Counted from the first letter of the stretch, positions 24,376 through 32,408 are shown. The stretch: 49,174 nucleotides of DNA from Lingula anatina (GCF_001039355.2 NW_019773778.1:1-49174), one strand, 5' to 3'. Notes: generated from the letters alone by a model not told the origin. Numbers and translations are program-made.

Positions 24376-26691
24376 AGATGTTACATTTGACTTCCAAAGA
24401 TGTAATTCATTCAGAATGACTCACTTCTTCATGCTGTACATATGTTGTGAGATATAAACTCTGATTTTGGAATTCGAAATCTGTGGCCACCTTAAAGGAG
24501 GACCTAACGTAGGCCTACATGAATATTGCATTTTAATCCTTAAGAGCTGTTTATAGATGAATAATCGATATGAAAGACCTTGTACAAAGCTAACAAATAA
24601 TGTTTTATTTTTCAGTTGACGGGATTCTATCAGGCGTTCCCAGGATTCAGAGAAGTTGTTGTTACTAACACGTGGTAAGTTTTATCTAGAATGATGAAAT
24701 GGGTCAATTGGTCTCTCTATGGTTTATAAATAGGCTGTTATGATGCTTTTATTTATTTTACTTTCACAAATAAAACAGTAATAGTACTGTGTTATAATAG
24801 CATTTCAATTGCCATGAAGTCGAATGTACACGAATGGGCGAAGTTTCTGTGTTATGTTTTTTTTTATCGCCCACAATTTTTTAAAGACATAATTTTAACC
24901 ACACTGTATATTCATTGATATTAAATTTGCAGGCATGGCAGTTTGATAACAGAGCACAGCGTCCGTACGAACACAACCGGGGCTAATCTGACAGCTCATA
25001 GACAGGCCATGAAGGAGTACATCCTTACCAAGTTAAAGGCCTTGAGTTACGTCTTCAGCGAAGAGAATGTCTACTTCCCCGTGCTTGGCACGCCCACTCT
25101 AGACGGAGGTGAGTTTAGACTCGTGTTAGTAATAATTAGAATAAATATATATATAAATATCGGCGTCTTGTTAATGTTGCTACACGTGAATTAAGTTTTT
25201 GGATGACAGTACAAAATAAGAAGTCAAGAATACTGACAACCCTTGTAAATTGACCGATTTAACGTGCTTTCCAACTCGTTCTAGTTGTACTGAAACCGTG
25301 TGAAGTGTTCGGATGTCAGAACGGGGGACAATGCGGCACTGGCAACCGTGGATACTGCAGGTAAGTGAAACATGGGACGTCTCCATACGGTAATATGGGG
25401 AAGCAAATATAGGCAGAGGGTAAATTGTCAGTAAGGAATGGGTTTTTTGAGAGTTATTTTATAATTTTTAGACATTCTTGTAGACTTAATAACCTTAAGT
25501 GAAGTGAATAGAGATTTTACTAACTTACTTATCCACTTCGAGCCATAGATCACTAAATTATTGCAACTTATAAAAATTCGCTTTGTTAGTGCTGCGTTGG
25601 TTATATCAGCAAAGTAACCAGTACCGTTTTCTCTTGACCATAAGTATCCCAATTTGATGATGCCACTATCATAAGAACCAACTTTCTGGTTTTAGTGGGA
25701 ACACAATAAAGACAACTGACAATCACAAATTTCCGTATTTAATGCGTTTTTGCCATTTCATTAGATGCCAGGTAGGCTTCAGTGGCGACCTCTGTGAGAC
25801 CAAGGTGGGACTGACCCAGGACGAGATCGCCATTGTAGCAGCCAGCACTGTGGGCGGAGTGGCGCTGATTGTGGCCATCTGCATTCTCATAGCTGTCATC
25901 GTCTACAAGAAGAAGAAGGCCCGCGAGGAGAAGCTAAAGCGAGGAAGCAGATGGCGCAAGTAAGTAGGAAATACTTAAATCGACTGTAACTGTTACGGGT
26001 ATTTCGTTAACAAAGGTATTTTGCCTTGTCTTTTATACGGGTATGTGCAAAGTCAGCTTTGGAACTGTGAATCGATGAAGTTTAATCCTATCTGGGAAAT
26101 TTTACCACTTCTGTCCCAACACAATATTTATTCATTTATTTGTTAGTTTCGTTAAATTTAATTCATACGTTTCACTTGTTAAATACGTTTAAACACGTGG
26201 CTTTGCAGTATGCAGTAACGCTCTCATAATTACATTTTTCTTTATGAAGTTAATCAAATCTCCACTATTCCAGCTACCTCCACGACTCCTACGGTCCGGC
26301 TACAGGTATCTTCCACCCTAAGTACACCCCCTACTGGCAGCACCTGGGCCGGGGAGGTTTGGCCAGTACGGTGTCCGGCAGTAGTAGCCGGGGGTCAAGC
26401 TCGGGAAGCTCGAGGGAAGATTACCTTCACAGAGACAGATTCAAGTCCATGAATATATATGATAATAACTGGCGTGGCGGTGAGTACTGATTTTCTGGTT
26501 TTGGCTTTTACTTACGTAATTTTTAGCTGACACAAATTTGTGTACATTAACATAAATTCATACAATGCAATAAATTTTAGGCAAGTTTTAGTTTTCTTAT
26601 TGTAATTCCTCAGATTTCACTGAATGAAAATACGTTTCAATGCAACAACAAAAAATATATGTTCAGTTTATTAACTTCGTTTAACTACATG

Positions 26692-26728
<37 letters not shown>

Positions 26729-27215
26729 TATTTTCTTTGTTTTTCTTCCCTCACAGACCAGTCTGATCCGGACATATTTGGCTGGGACACCCTCCTGACG
26801 GGCAGCCTGGACCCTGAGCGGGAGTTCAGGATATCACGGCCTAAACTGGCGGGAGGGAGAAACACGGCGCAGGTACGTGCCTTTAATACTTATATGCTCA
26901 CTATAAGGCTGTTATTAATTTAAAAATGTAAAAAGATTAAATGATACATAAATGAGATAAATGAGTATTTGGACGCATATTAAAATGGCACAGAATTAAA
27001 TATAAGAAATCCTAAGAGACCGTCAAAATTCTTGTCCAATACTTTGGACAATTTCGTGCATTTAATTTATTGTTCTTTCATTTTAACTTTTTCCGTCGTT
27101 GAGAATATCTGAGCAGTTTGTTATTGGGGTGATTGGCTTCTTTTTTCTACAGATTCTGTTAAACGAATATCTTTTTTTTTTTTAGATTCGACTGCGACCA
27201 GAGAGTAACGCTTAG
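1..27215 (+). CDS. Giant MUC4-like transmembrane mucin with EGF, NIDO, AMOP, VWD and tandem SEA domains (5' partial)
   Basis: One spliced gene of 46 exons in this window, from within an EGF repeat to the stop codon TAG at 27213-27215. All junctions I traced are GT-AG and keep frame; most EGF exons are phase 1-1. Seen: EGF array, two Ser/Thr tandem-repeat domains, NIDO, AMOP, VWD ([11 protein letters not shown]), Ig-like domain, second EGF array, EGF-SEA-EGF-SEA-EGF, one transmembrane helix and a cytoplasmic tail. NIDO-AMOP-VWD in this order next to a mucin domain is the hallmark of MUC4-type proteins. The expected role is a tethered, heavily O-glycosylated surface or secreted-coat mucin on epithelium; no substrate can be inferred. 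The start codon and signal peptide are upstream of base 1. Oddities: a 5-nt frame error at 8566-8570 around an N, and an assembly gap in the VWD intron. Alternative names for such proteins are 'mucin-like protein' or 'fibrillin-like'; the latter fits only the EGF parts. Confidence 0.9.
1395..1501. mobile_element. Short MITE-like element, family A, copy 1 (about 107 bp)
   Basis: It begins CCAGCAAACCATAAAACA and ends TAACGTTCTGTGCTTGCTGG, with inverted CCAGCAA/TTGCTGG ends and several internal AACGTT/TAACG repeats. It lies in intron 4 and is related to the element at 15076-15180. No clear target-site duplication is visible. Confidence 0.65.
4354..7553 (+). CDS. Exon 9 (3' part): first mucin domain, Ser/Thr-rich tandem repeats
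   Basis: This is one continuous open exon of 3,632 bp whose last EGF leads directly into about 1,065 residues of Ser/Thr-rich sequence. The first third (4354-5351) is non-repetitive. From 5352 it is organised in about 23 units of 31-32 residues built around [12 protein letters not shown], [SF][10 protein letters not shown] and SVTSTILT. Such sequence is expected to be densely O-glycosylated and extended. The exon ends at CAG|GTAACA (phase 0) and is followed by exon 10, also phase 0. An open frame runs about 70 bp past the donor to a stop at 7623, so intron retention would give a secreted truncated form; this is a possibility, not evidence. Confidence 0.88.
5352..7553 (+). repeat. Coding minisatellite, about 96-bp unit, about 23 copies, with a 384-bp higher-order duplication
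   Basis: The unit encodes [13 protein letters not shown] plus about 19 more Ser/Thr/Pro-rich residues. Some copies lose one or two residues. Comparison of 5561 onward with 5945 onward shows an exact 384-bp offset (four units) with few differences over the whole block, including the alternating ETASITPSF / ETSSIxSSL subtypes. This indicates recent unequal exchange or slippage of a four-unit block. The copy number in the assembly may not equal the true number. Confidence 0.85.
7948..9459 (+). CDS. Exon 10: second mucin domain and an EGF module
   Basis: The acceptor TTTCAG precedes ATT at 7948 in phase 0. About 460 residues of Ser/Ala/Thr-rich sequence follow, then an EGF ([12 protein letters not shown] ... 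[12 protein letters not shown]) and a phase-1 donor GTGAGT at 9460. The reading frame changes at the single N at 8568. Upstream codons begin at positions congruent to 1 mod 3, downstream ones to 0 mod 3. Removing five bases around the N (the aNaag of caagaNaagacac) restores the 81-bp repeat register exactly. I read this as a contig-join error, not a biological frameshift. The flanking EGF leads into NIDO. Confidence 0.87.
8074..9175 (+). repeat. Coding minisatellite, 81-bp unit, about 14 copies
   Basis: The 27-residue unit is [19 protein letters not shown] followed by TSSVAVVA. The period is exact: for example ACTGATTCTG at 8161 and 8242. One copy near 8407-8454 is shortened by internal deletion. 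The sequence family differs from the 96-bp repeats of exon 9, so the two mucin domains arose from separate amplifications. Codon periodicity in the array creates long antisense open frames that should not be annotated. Confidence 0.85.
8566..8570. other. Assembly-induced frameshift around a single N in coding sequence
   Basis: The bases around 8568 read caagaNaagacac, where neighbouring repeat copies read caagacac. The five extra positions explain the change of reading frame in the middle of exon 10. A gene caller would split or truncate the protein here. Confidence 0.75.
9706..11000 (+). CDS. Exons 11-13: NIDO domain
   Basis: Exons 9706-9842, 10159-10494 and 10793-11000. The translated sequence contains [44 protein letters not shown] and a closing [13 protein letters not shown] segment. 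These correspond to the extracellular nidogen-like (NIDO) domain, whose typical marks are a 'NGxISF' strand, 'xAPFWADxD' and 'NTFQxVLxTDG' strands. Junction phases are 1-0, 0-0 and 0-1. NIDO directly before AMOP and VWD is the MUC4-type arrangement. Its exact binding role in mucins is unknown. Confidence 0.85.
11361..12396 (+). CDS. Exons 14-16: AMOP domain
   Basis: Exons 11361-11579, 11822-11889 and 12177-12396. Exon 14 shows the AMOP cysteine pattern: C-x2-DW early ([10 protein letters not shown]), then a CPC triplet ([11 protein letters not shown]). Exon 15 ends GYLSGQ, and exon 16 starts ECCYD and carries QYCCAL with further cysteines before the VWD. AMOP domains are extracellular and implicated in adhesion. 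Flanking introns of about 240-360 bp are unremarkable. Confidence 0.82.
12659..16401 (+). CDS. Exons 17-21: VWD domain with GDPH motif, interrupted by a transposon-bearing intron
   Basis: Exons 12659-12771, 14711-14834, 15278-15406, 15708-15905 and 16144-16401. Exon 17 opens [20 protein letters not shown], the canonical start of a von Willebrand type D domain. Its GDPH sequence is the Asp-Pro autocleavage site known from MUC2, MUC5AC and MUC4. Later strands include [10 protein letters not shown] and [20 protein letters not shown], then [14 protein letters not shown], which aligns in style with the end of the MUC4 VWD. I chose the acceptor AAG|ACC at 14711 because it joins IMQ to TRLEPV without an insertion, as in MUC4. 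An upstream in-frame AG at 14659 would add 17 residues. For exon 21 the acceptor at 16143 avoids the stop that follows the candidate at 16063. Confidence 0.85.
13513..14039. other. Assembly gap (527 Ns)
   Basis: A run of N flanked on both sides by near-identical transposon sequence. It may hide a tandem second copy, or it may be a false gap where two haplotype contigs overlap in a single element. Confidence 0.98.
14346..14470 (+). pseudogene. RecQ-like SF2 helicase fragment inside the transposon
   Basis: The frame reads [18 protein letters not shown], then [19 protein letters not shown]. It contains a RecQ-style Q-motif region and Walker A (motif I, GYGKS) but no motif Ia-VI. The same fragment occurs at 13225-13349 in the left copy, with an Ala-to-Asp change after SLIF. 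It is a remnant of a helicase carried or captured by the element, not a working gene. Confidence 0.7.
15076..15180. mobile_element. Short MITE-like element, family A, copy 2 (105 bp)
   Basis: The left end CCAGCAAACACAGAACGTT is an exact inverted repeat of the right end AACGTTCTGTGTTTGCTGG. The middle has AT-rich sequence with scattered AACGT words. It lies in the intron between exons 18 and 19. It has no coding capacity and would fold into a long hairpin. Confidence 0.75.
16725..17397 (+). CDS. Exons 22-23: Ig/cadherin-like sandwich and start of the second EGF array
   Basis: Exons 16725-16947 and 17228-17397, joined in phase 2. The sequence contains [19 protein letters not shown], then [19 protein letters not shown]. 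This 'DPDSGD ... DNKG' pattern is that of cadherin- or PKD-like beta sandwiches that commonly follow VWD in MUC4-type proteins. It continues into an EGF ([10 protein letters not shown] ... CECDTGYTG). Function is probably a spacer. The family-level call is moderately sure. Confidence 0.65.
17687..22383 (+). CDS. Exons 24-34: second EGF / calcium-binding EGF array
   Basis: Exons 17687-17845, 18120-18251, 18561-18689, 18895-19017, 19144-19269, 19657-19914, 20308-20427, 20856-20984, 21245-21379, 21561-21695 and 22009-22383, all phase 1-1. Most encode one cbEGF beginning D[IV][DN]EC. Exons 27 ([11 protein letters not shown]) and 32 lack the D-x-DEC start. Exon 29 carries two modules, a laminin/MEGF-like one ([16 protein letters not shown]) plus a cbEGF, matching exon 6. 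Exon 34 carries three consecutive cbEGFs without introns. The acceptor of exon 30 is built from an (ATT)n microsatellite. The array links the VWD core to the membrane-proximal SEA modules. Confidence 0.88.
18285..18329. repeat. (ATT)n microsatellite
   Basis: About 15 ATT units, about 33 bp after the donor of exon 25. Confidence 0.95.
20239..20306. repeat. (AT)n and (ATT)n microsatellites forming a splice acceptor
   Basis: An (AT)n run (20239-20254) is followed by (ATT)n from about 20267. The last units read ttattatag and supply the 3' splice site of exon 30 in place of a polypyrimidine tract. Confidence 0.9.
22479..22532. repeat. (ATT)n then (GTT)n microsatellite
   Basis: About 12 ATT units followed by a short (GTT) run, in intron 34 before SEA1. 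Confidence 0.95.
22730..23496 (+). CDS. Exons 35-37: SEA domain 1 with intact autoproteolysis motif
   Basis: Exons 22730-22809 (80 nt), 23018-23076 (59 nt) and 23303-23496 (194 nt), phases 1-0, 0-2 and 2-1. Sequence features are [21 protein letters not shown], then [13 protein letters not shown] at 23307-23321 is the known SEA self-cleavage sequence (cut between Gly and Ser, as in MUC1). The alpha-beta pattern before and after fits the SEA ferredoxin-like fold. The expected outcome is a heterodimer held together after cleavage near the membrane. Confidence 0.82.
23107..23165. repeat. (CT)n(CA)n microsatellite
   Basis: About 20 CT units followed by CA units, starting about 30 bp after the donor of exon 36 inside SEA1. 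Confidence 0.95.
23498..23540. repeat. (ATT)n microsatellite forming a splice donor
   Basis: The array begins within the donor of exon 37 (ACAG|GTATTA) and ends in a second ACAGGTAT. It is open in frame as poly-Ile, but use of the second donor would leave the wrong phase. Confidence 0.9.
23723..23863 (+). CDS. Exon 38: calcium-binding EGF between the two SEA domains
   Basis: The exon starts [12 protein letters not shown], contains [10 protein letters not shown] and ends in phase 1. It separates SEA1 from SEA2 as in EGF-SEA-EGF membrane mucins. Confidence 0.85.
24141..25108 (+). CDS. Exons 39-41: SEA domain 2, cleavage motif degenerate
   Basis: Exons 24141-24220 (80 nt), 24616-24674 (59 nt) and 24933-25108 (176 nt), with the same phases as SEA1. 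It contains [20 protein letters not shown], then [10 protein letters not shown]. The position equivalent to GSVVV reads GSLIT (24937-24951), so efficient self-cleavage is not expected. Matching exon lengths and phases indicate that SEA1 and SEA2 arose by duplication of a three-exon cassette. Confidence 0.78.
24307..24374. repeat. Compound A/AT/AAAT/AAT microsatellite
   Basis: An A-run, (AT)n, (AAAT)n and (AAT)n in succession, in intron 39. Confidence 0.95.
25285..25812 (+). CDS. Exons 42-43 (5' part): membrane-proximal EGF
   Basis: Exon 42 (25285-25360) and the start of exon 43 (25765) encode [20 protein letters not shown], then [11 protein letters not shown], split in phase 2. This is a non-calcium-binding EGF immediately before the transmembrane helix. 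Confidence 0.85.
25765..27215 (+). CDS. Exons 43-46: transmembrane helix and cytoplasmic tail
   Basis: Exons 25765-25959, 26274-26479, 26757-26872 and 27186-27215. After the EGF, about 23 hydrophobic residues ([20 protein letters not shown] and on) are followed by [13 protein letters not shown], a classical stop-transfer. The tail of about 130 residues has a Ser-rich stretch ([16 protein letters not shown]), acidic/aromatic segments ([18 protein letters not shown]) and [12 protein letters not shown], ending RPESNA. I recognise no ITAM or canonical C-terminal PDZ ligand. The last exon encodes only nine residues. Confidence 0.85.
26693..26729. repeat. (AAT)n microsatellite
   Basis: About 12 units, ending about 27 bp upstream of the acceptor of exon 45. 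Confidence 0.95.
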
Positions 27216-27690
27216 CTGTACAGCAACCTGGCCACCACCACCCTGACCCCCCCCCCCCCCCCTTAAATACATGACAACACATTATCGTGGTGTACAAAAT
27301 ATTACTATTCGAGATTTTTTATCGCAAAGTTCATTTTTAATATTTTAACTATATCAATGAAAAAAGACTTTTAAAATAAATGCAACTATGAGATTATGTA
27401 CAAAATCTAAAACATGTCTAAGAATACTAATGTACGGGCTTCCAGGTGTAATATAGTAATATATTGATGTAGATAACCATTAAGAATATTGTTCGTAGTA
27501 ATTAAAGATATCACATTAATCACATAATGTTTTCTATTTATCGCTTGTGCAATACTTTTTCATGAAAAAGGATTGTACATTCCGGGGAAGAATCCCGTTT
27601 TAAGAGTTGATATTAAAAAGTTTTATACAACAAATAGATATTGTAAATGAGCATATTATTGTAAATAAAGACATTTGGTCCATTTTTGAA
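27216..27690 (+). terminator. 3' UTR and poly(A) signals of the mucin gene
   Basis: Candidate AATAAA signals lie at 27375-27380 and 27664-27669. The second is followed by a T/G-rich stretch (tttttgaattgtttatta) and is the likelier main site, with cleavage near 27685. A run of 16 Cs (27247-27262) lies 30 bp after the stop codon. Confidence 0.6.
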
Positions 27691-28064
27691 TTGTTTATTA
27701 TTTCCGGTTAAGATTGTTTTCGCCTGCGTTGATTTTAAAATAGCCTAACTCAACTTGTATAAATTCTACTGAGACGTTCTTTTATTAATACTTATGTGTT
27801 TAAGAGGCTTATTTACCTACAGTGAGCGACTGACTACTTTTAATTTTTACTGTCTTAACATTATGCAAGGAGCCGAAATGGTAACGTATGTTCCGGATCA
27901 TATAATTTAAATATTACATCGCGTTCCGATATATTTTGTAGCGGTTTGGTCATGGTAAATTAGACATGACGTAAGGATGTTTTTCATAAACATTTAAACT
28001 GTTACTCAAACAAAGGGGTTTGTTTCGTGTCGGACGGCGACGACATGGACAGACAGACCGATGA
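27691..28064. other. Tail-to-tail intergenic spacer
   Basis: About 370 bp between the inferred 3' ends of the two convergent genes. It is AT-rich and I see no open frame, RNA gene or repeat of note. Confidence 0.5.
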
Positions 28065-28086
28065 GAAAAAAGCACACAACTTGGGT

Positions 28087-28113
28087 TTTATTTTATACTT
28101 TTTAAACTTTATT
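28087..28113 (-). terminator. Poly(A) signals of BAZ2
   Basis: Two AATAAA hexamers on the minus strand, at 28108-28113 and 28087-28092, after the AU-rich element. They give an mRNA end near 28065-28075. Confidence 0.5.
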
Positions 28114-28137
28114 ATGTACTGTAAAAAACAAAACAAA

Positions 28138-28160
28138 CAAAAAATAAATAAATAAATACA
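28138..28160 (-). promoter_or_regulatory. AU-rich element in the BAZ2 3' UTR
   Basis: On the minus strand the sequence reads UGUAUUUAUUUAUUUAUUUU, with three overlapping AUUUA pentamers inside a UUAUUUAUU context. It lies 25-50 nt upstream of the poly(A) signals. Such elements usually shorten mRNA half-life; the role here is inferred. Confidence 0.45.
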
Positions 28161-29994
28161 AAATACTTGAAAACATAAATATACAGTTTCTCTTTGAAAG
28201 ACGAAATGCATGAGGTATATAATAAACTACAATCGTTGCATCTTTCTTCGCAGGAACCCAATACTTGAGTAAGTATAGAACTGTTCTTTATCTCTACAAT
28301 GCCTTTTTATCCCCTAGAAATATTTCTGTAATCAACTATTATTTATATTTAAAATTCCATCTAGTTATCCTTTGGTTTCATAAATAACATGCACATCCGG
28401 GGAGATACCTAGTCAGCATTATTGTCTGAGAGAAAAAAAATCAATTTTCTTAGTTACTACTTTTTCAGTTTCTGTGCACGGTTCTTCAATCAGAAGATGA
28501 GATAAGCGTTACTGTCAAGCCAGACAGTAAAATCCTGGAGAAAAGTGACTCTCTGTTTACAGAAGTTTACACCATAGTTACCAACTGATTAACATAGTTG
28601 ACAAATTTACTTAAAGTGAACTGTGCCTAACGTAAAATTGAAAATGGACCCCAAATGAGGGATTATAATCTTTTCTTTTCAACACAATTTCTACTTTCAA
28701 TGCGGAAAAGTCTACAAATATTACACTGGGCATACATGCAATTTTTCACTGTCTAAAATTGTCTGTAAACCTATCCTACATGTACATCCAAAATATTTAA
28801 AGACAACATTTCAGAATTGAGATCAAATAAGAAAAAAGACTTCAATCTTAATGTGCATCAGCTCTAAATTCTAAATTTAGGTGAAGAAATGACATACTTC
28901 ATGAAAAATTAATAAACAAAAAATTGATAAACATTTTTTCACAAGCATGAAAATTTTAGCAACACTGAAAGATGGTAAAATTAGTATGGTGCCACTAGCA
29001 GGGAAAATCAAAGATGTCTTTGTTGATGTCAGTGCCAAAATGACAACAGCCAGTTATGTCCTATTTCCGCAAAATGTGTAAGGCTAAGCTTGAAATTGTA
29101 CTAATGCAAAGGCATCATTCAAGAAACTTATGGACATTTTCTGAACTGTTGCTGTGAAATACAATGGTTTTTAAGCACCAACATTTGTTCTCGTTCACAA
29201 AATCATCTTGTTCCTTAAATAACTAGAAACTGCCATGTATAAATGCAAGCAATGTAAGCAGAATTTCTGATAAGACACCAGTTTTATAGTTTTACAAGGT
29301 CCACCATTACTGAGAGAAGGTTTCAAAGTTTACCTACTTACGACGCAGACATTCAGAAGGAAGAAAAAGATAGATGCATACTTAAGCTTATTGCACAAAT
29401 TTTAAAGGTTCAAAATCATACCTATATTTAGAAACATGGTTTATTTCTCAACACATTGCAAGAAAGCATATGGCAAGAGTCCCAGGTTGGGTCCATGTAA
29501 TATAGGGATGGACTAAGATCTTTTTCCACATCAAGTGGTACACTTTCACTGGACTGGTCCACTTTGGGAGATTGATAACTTAATGGTCTGATTATCCACA
29601 TAAACAGAGTCTACAAGTTTGAAACAGTCTACACAATGCCAGCATGAGACCTGTTAATCAGATTGCATTCAGCAAGAGTCCCCAAGGAGTTTGATAAGTC
29701 TAGGTACAACTACAGTTTTGTTGAACCCTATGCCAATTAACTTAACAGCAGAAAACCCACTTGTGCAGAACTTTTGAGAGGGACCCCCCCCCCCCCTGCA
29801 GCATGGTTAAATGGAAGGACCTCAGGAAGCTACCTGGGCCAGTTAACTGTACCACTGGGTGTGAAAAGGGCATAATTATAATAAACCAAGCATATGGTTA
29901 TTTCACAGCATGTTTTACTTTCAAACTTCGACAGACTTAACTATGCTAGCAACTGCCTTCCACAATGCTATCAACACTGCCTTCCAAAGACTGC

Positions 29995-30030
<36 letters not shown>
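29995..30030. repeat. (AAT)n microsatellite
   Basis: About 12 units in the BAZ2 3' UTR. Confidence 0.95.
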
Positions 30031-30032
<2 letters not shown>

Positions 30033-30192
30033 CCAGTAATCATACTGATAATAAATTAAAGATCTAAGCCTGCTTACATCCATCCATCTTTCCAGAAAAC
30101 AATTAGACCATCTTCCAGAATACCCGCAAGTCACTGGGTATGAACAACTCCCAGATAAGCGTGATATTTTTCAGGCTATAAATGACCCCTGG

Positions 30193-31070
30193 CTAGGAGT
30201 GTATTTTACACAGCTCCTTCCACCTCACTTCAAAGTACTTCCTCATGTTATGGCCAGCTTGACCAACATCAGAATCGTCCTCGTTGAATGTCTGACAATT
30301 GTCAAAGATGATCCTGACGTCTGAGGCAAACTCCTGGCGAGTCTTGTAACTGAAATGATACAATACAGTTCTTCTGAGTTTGAAAGAAAAGACATACATA
30401 GTCTTGAAGCTTATAATACTATTAAAATAAATTTGTAACATGTAAAACTCCTGGGGACATGTAGTTAAATAAGTAAATCTCAATGGGCTACTGACAGTAA
30501 CAGTAGGTTAATATATATAGACATGGTGATTAAAATTGCCCTAGGATTTTAAAAAATACAACTAAATAACAAGTCTTGCTTTTTGACGATTTATGAAATG
30601 CAATTTAGCCAAAATTCTTAGTAGCCTTTGCAAGGGCCTATATACTACTTAAGTTGTTTAAATATGTGAAAAAGACCCCAATTTCCCCTTATGTTCTCCT
30701 GGGAAAGGTAGCCTTATATTATAATTCACTCACTGTCCTAAAGCTTGACTTTCATGATGGTAAAGCCCTTATCCACACAATGATTATCACTGTTTGCTTC
30801 AAAGACTCAAACAAAAAGTTTACAACCTTTTGGGTCTTTCATGATATGAAACTAGCCAGCAACAATTCTCAGTGCCCTTTGCTCAGAACCATTCCTCTTT
30901 TTTTTTTCTTTATTAATATTACTCACTCGTTGTCCTCTAGTTTGGCTCTCATGGTGGCAAAATCCATGGGCTGCTTGATCACCTTCCTGTACTGAGGGAA
31001 CTGCCTGGTGTTCACTGGCTTTAGGAAGGGCCAACCATCCTCATGGTCCTCTAACTCCTCCAACATTATA
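30193..31070 (-). CDS. BAZ2: C-terminal bromodomain
   Basis: Exons 30927-31070 and 30193-30349 encode EDHEDGWPFLKPVNTRQFPQ, YRKVIKQPMDFATMRAKL and FDNCQTFNEDDSDVGQAGHN, ending KELCKIHS. The WPF shelf and the conserved acetyl-lysine-binding Asn (in TFNED) are both present, so binding should be retained. The stop lies where the family normally ends. Confidence 0.93.
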
Positions 31071-32342
31071 CTAGGAGACAATACAATGACATTTAGTCAT
31101 GTCACAGTGTGTATTTAGCAAATATTTGCTTGTTTTTTTCTATAGTTTAACTAGCCATTGTTGCACTAGGAGATCAACACTTAAATGGTAGGTGTATATA
31201 ATGGATTTCCATGTGCGCTTCCAAAACCATACTTTATTCTTTTTTTACTTCACACTCAGAAAAATATGCAATTAAGTTGATTAACTTGTTCTTGAATGAG
31301 ATCACAGTCTCTAGAAGCATTTGATAATTTTCAGAAAAATTGAAACCAGTCATAAGATATCTATGTGGGACACGACACAGTGTTGTAAGTACAAACTTGG
31401 ATTACAAACACTTTGCCAAGGATGTTATTTTAAAAAATCCCGCTGTCTATTTGACTTCTGAATCACTTACCCACAAGGTGTAAGATCCATGGCATTTTCT
31501 TCCTTACTCCTCTTCTCCCCGGCTGCCTTGGCTGCTTCCGTCAATATTTCTAGTTCCTTCTCTTGCTTACTCTTCCGTCCCCTTTTCCCTTTACATTTGG
31601 TTTTGTTCATTAGACAGGAAATACAGGTGTACTTTCTTGGCAGTCTGAGATTAAAACAAAAAGTTGATGTGAAGTTTAAAAGCAGAAAATTTTGAATGAC
31701 AAGTAGATGAATTGCTGAAAATTGGGGAAAAAATTTGCCAAAACACTAGGAAATGCATGTTTAGGAGTACACAGTAACATTTCCTTTTTCACTGGTCCAG
31801 AAACAGTGCTGTCATTACCAAAGCTGTTTGGAGATAAAATAAATAAATAACTTGTTATAAAAATAAATAAATGAATCCCCTCTCACCTGGGTAACGGAGG
31901 ATTTAAGCAATCAATGTGGTACGCCTTATCGCACTTGTCACATTCCGCCATCTTGCCGTTCTTCCTCCCACACACCAGACAGTGTGGATGACCTGACGCC
32001 TTGGAGATACACTCGTAACAGTACCAATCTCCGTCTGGAATATTCTCCATCTTAGGCTGAAATATTTAACATATATGTCACAGATTGATCATGTTACCAT
32101 CAGTTTCTTTTCTCTTTTTTAACTTAGAAATCCTACTAAGTTAAAACTGAACACCTGTACATTAACAGATCCCTGAATCATGGATTTTCTTTTTCCTTTT
32201 AAGAGGAACATCAAGTGCCAGGGAAGTAGTCATAATGACTCCATATCAATATTGATAACTATATCAATATCATCAACATTTTGGTTATAATCTGGTGGAG
32301 AGAGGCACTTAGTGTAAATTGCTATCCCTAGCACATTGTGAA

Positions 32343-32408
<66 letters not shown>

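Larger units (their letters stand above)
28065..30192 (-). other. BAZ2 3' UTR (about 2.1 kb)
   Basis: There are no coding exons from the stop codon to the poly(A) signals. It holds an (AAT)n microsatellite (29995-30030), a C13 run (29784-29796; G-run in the transcript), another possible AATAAA at 29440-29445, and an AU-rich element near its end. The exact 3' end is inferred. Confidence 0.5.

Noticed and set aside
30654-30995. Plus-strand 113-codon open frame opposite the bromodomain exon
   Set aside because: Overlaps a conserved BAZ2 exon and intron on the other strand; no recognisable protein.
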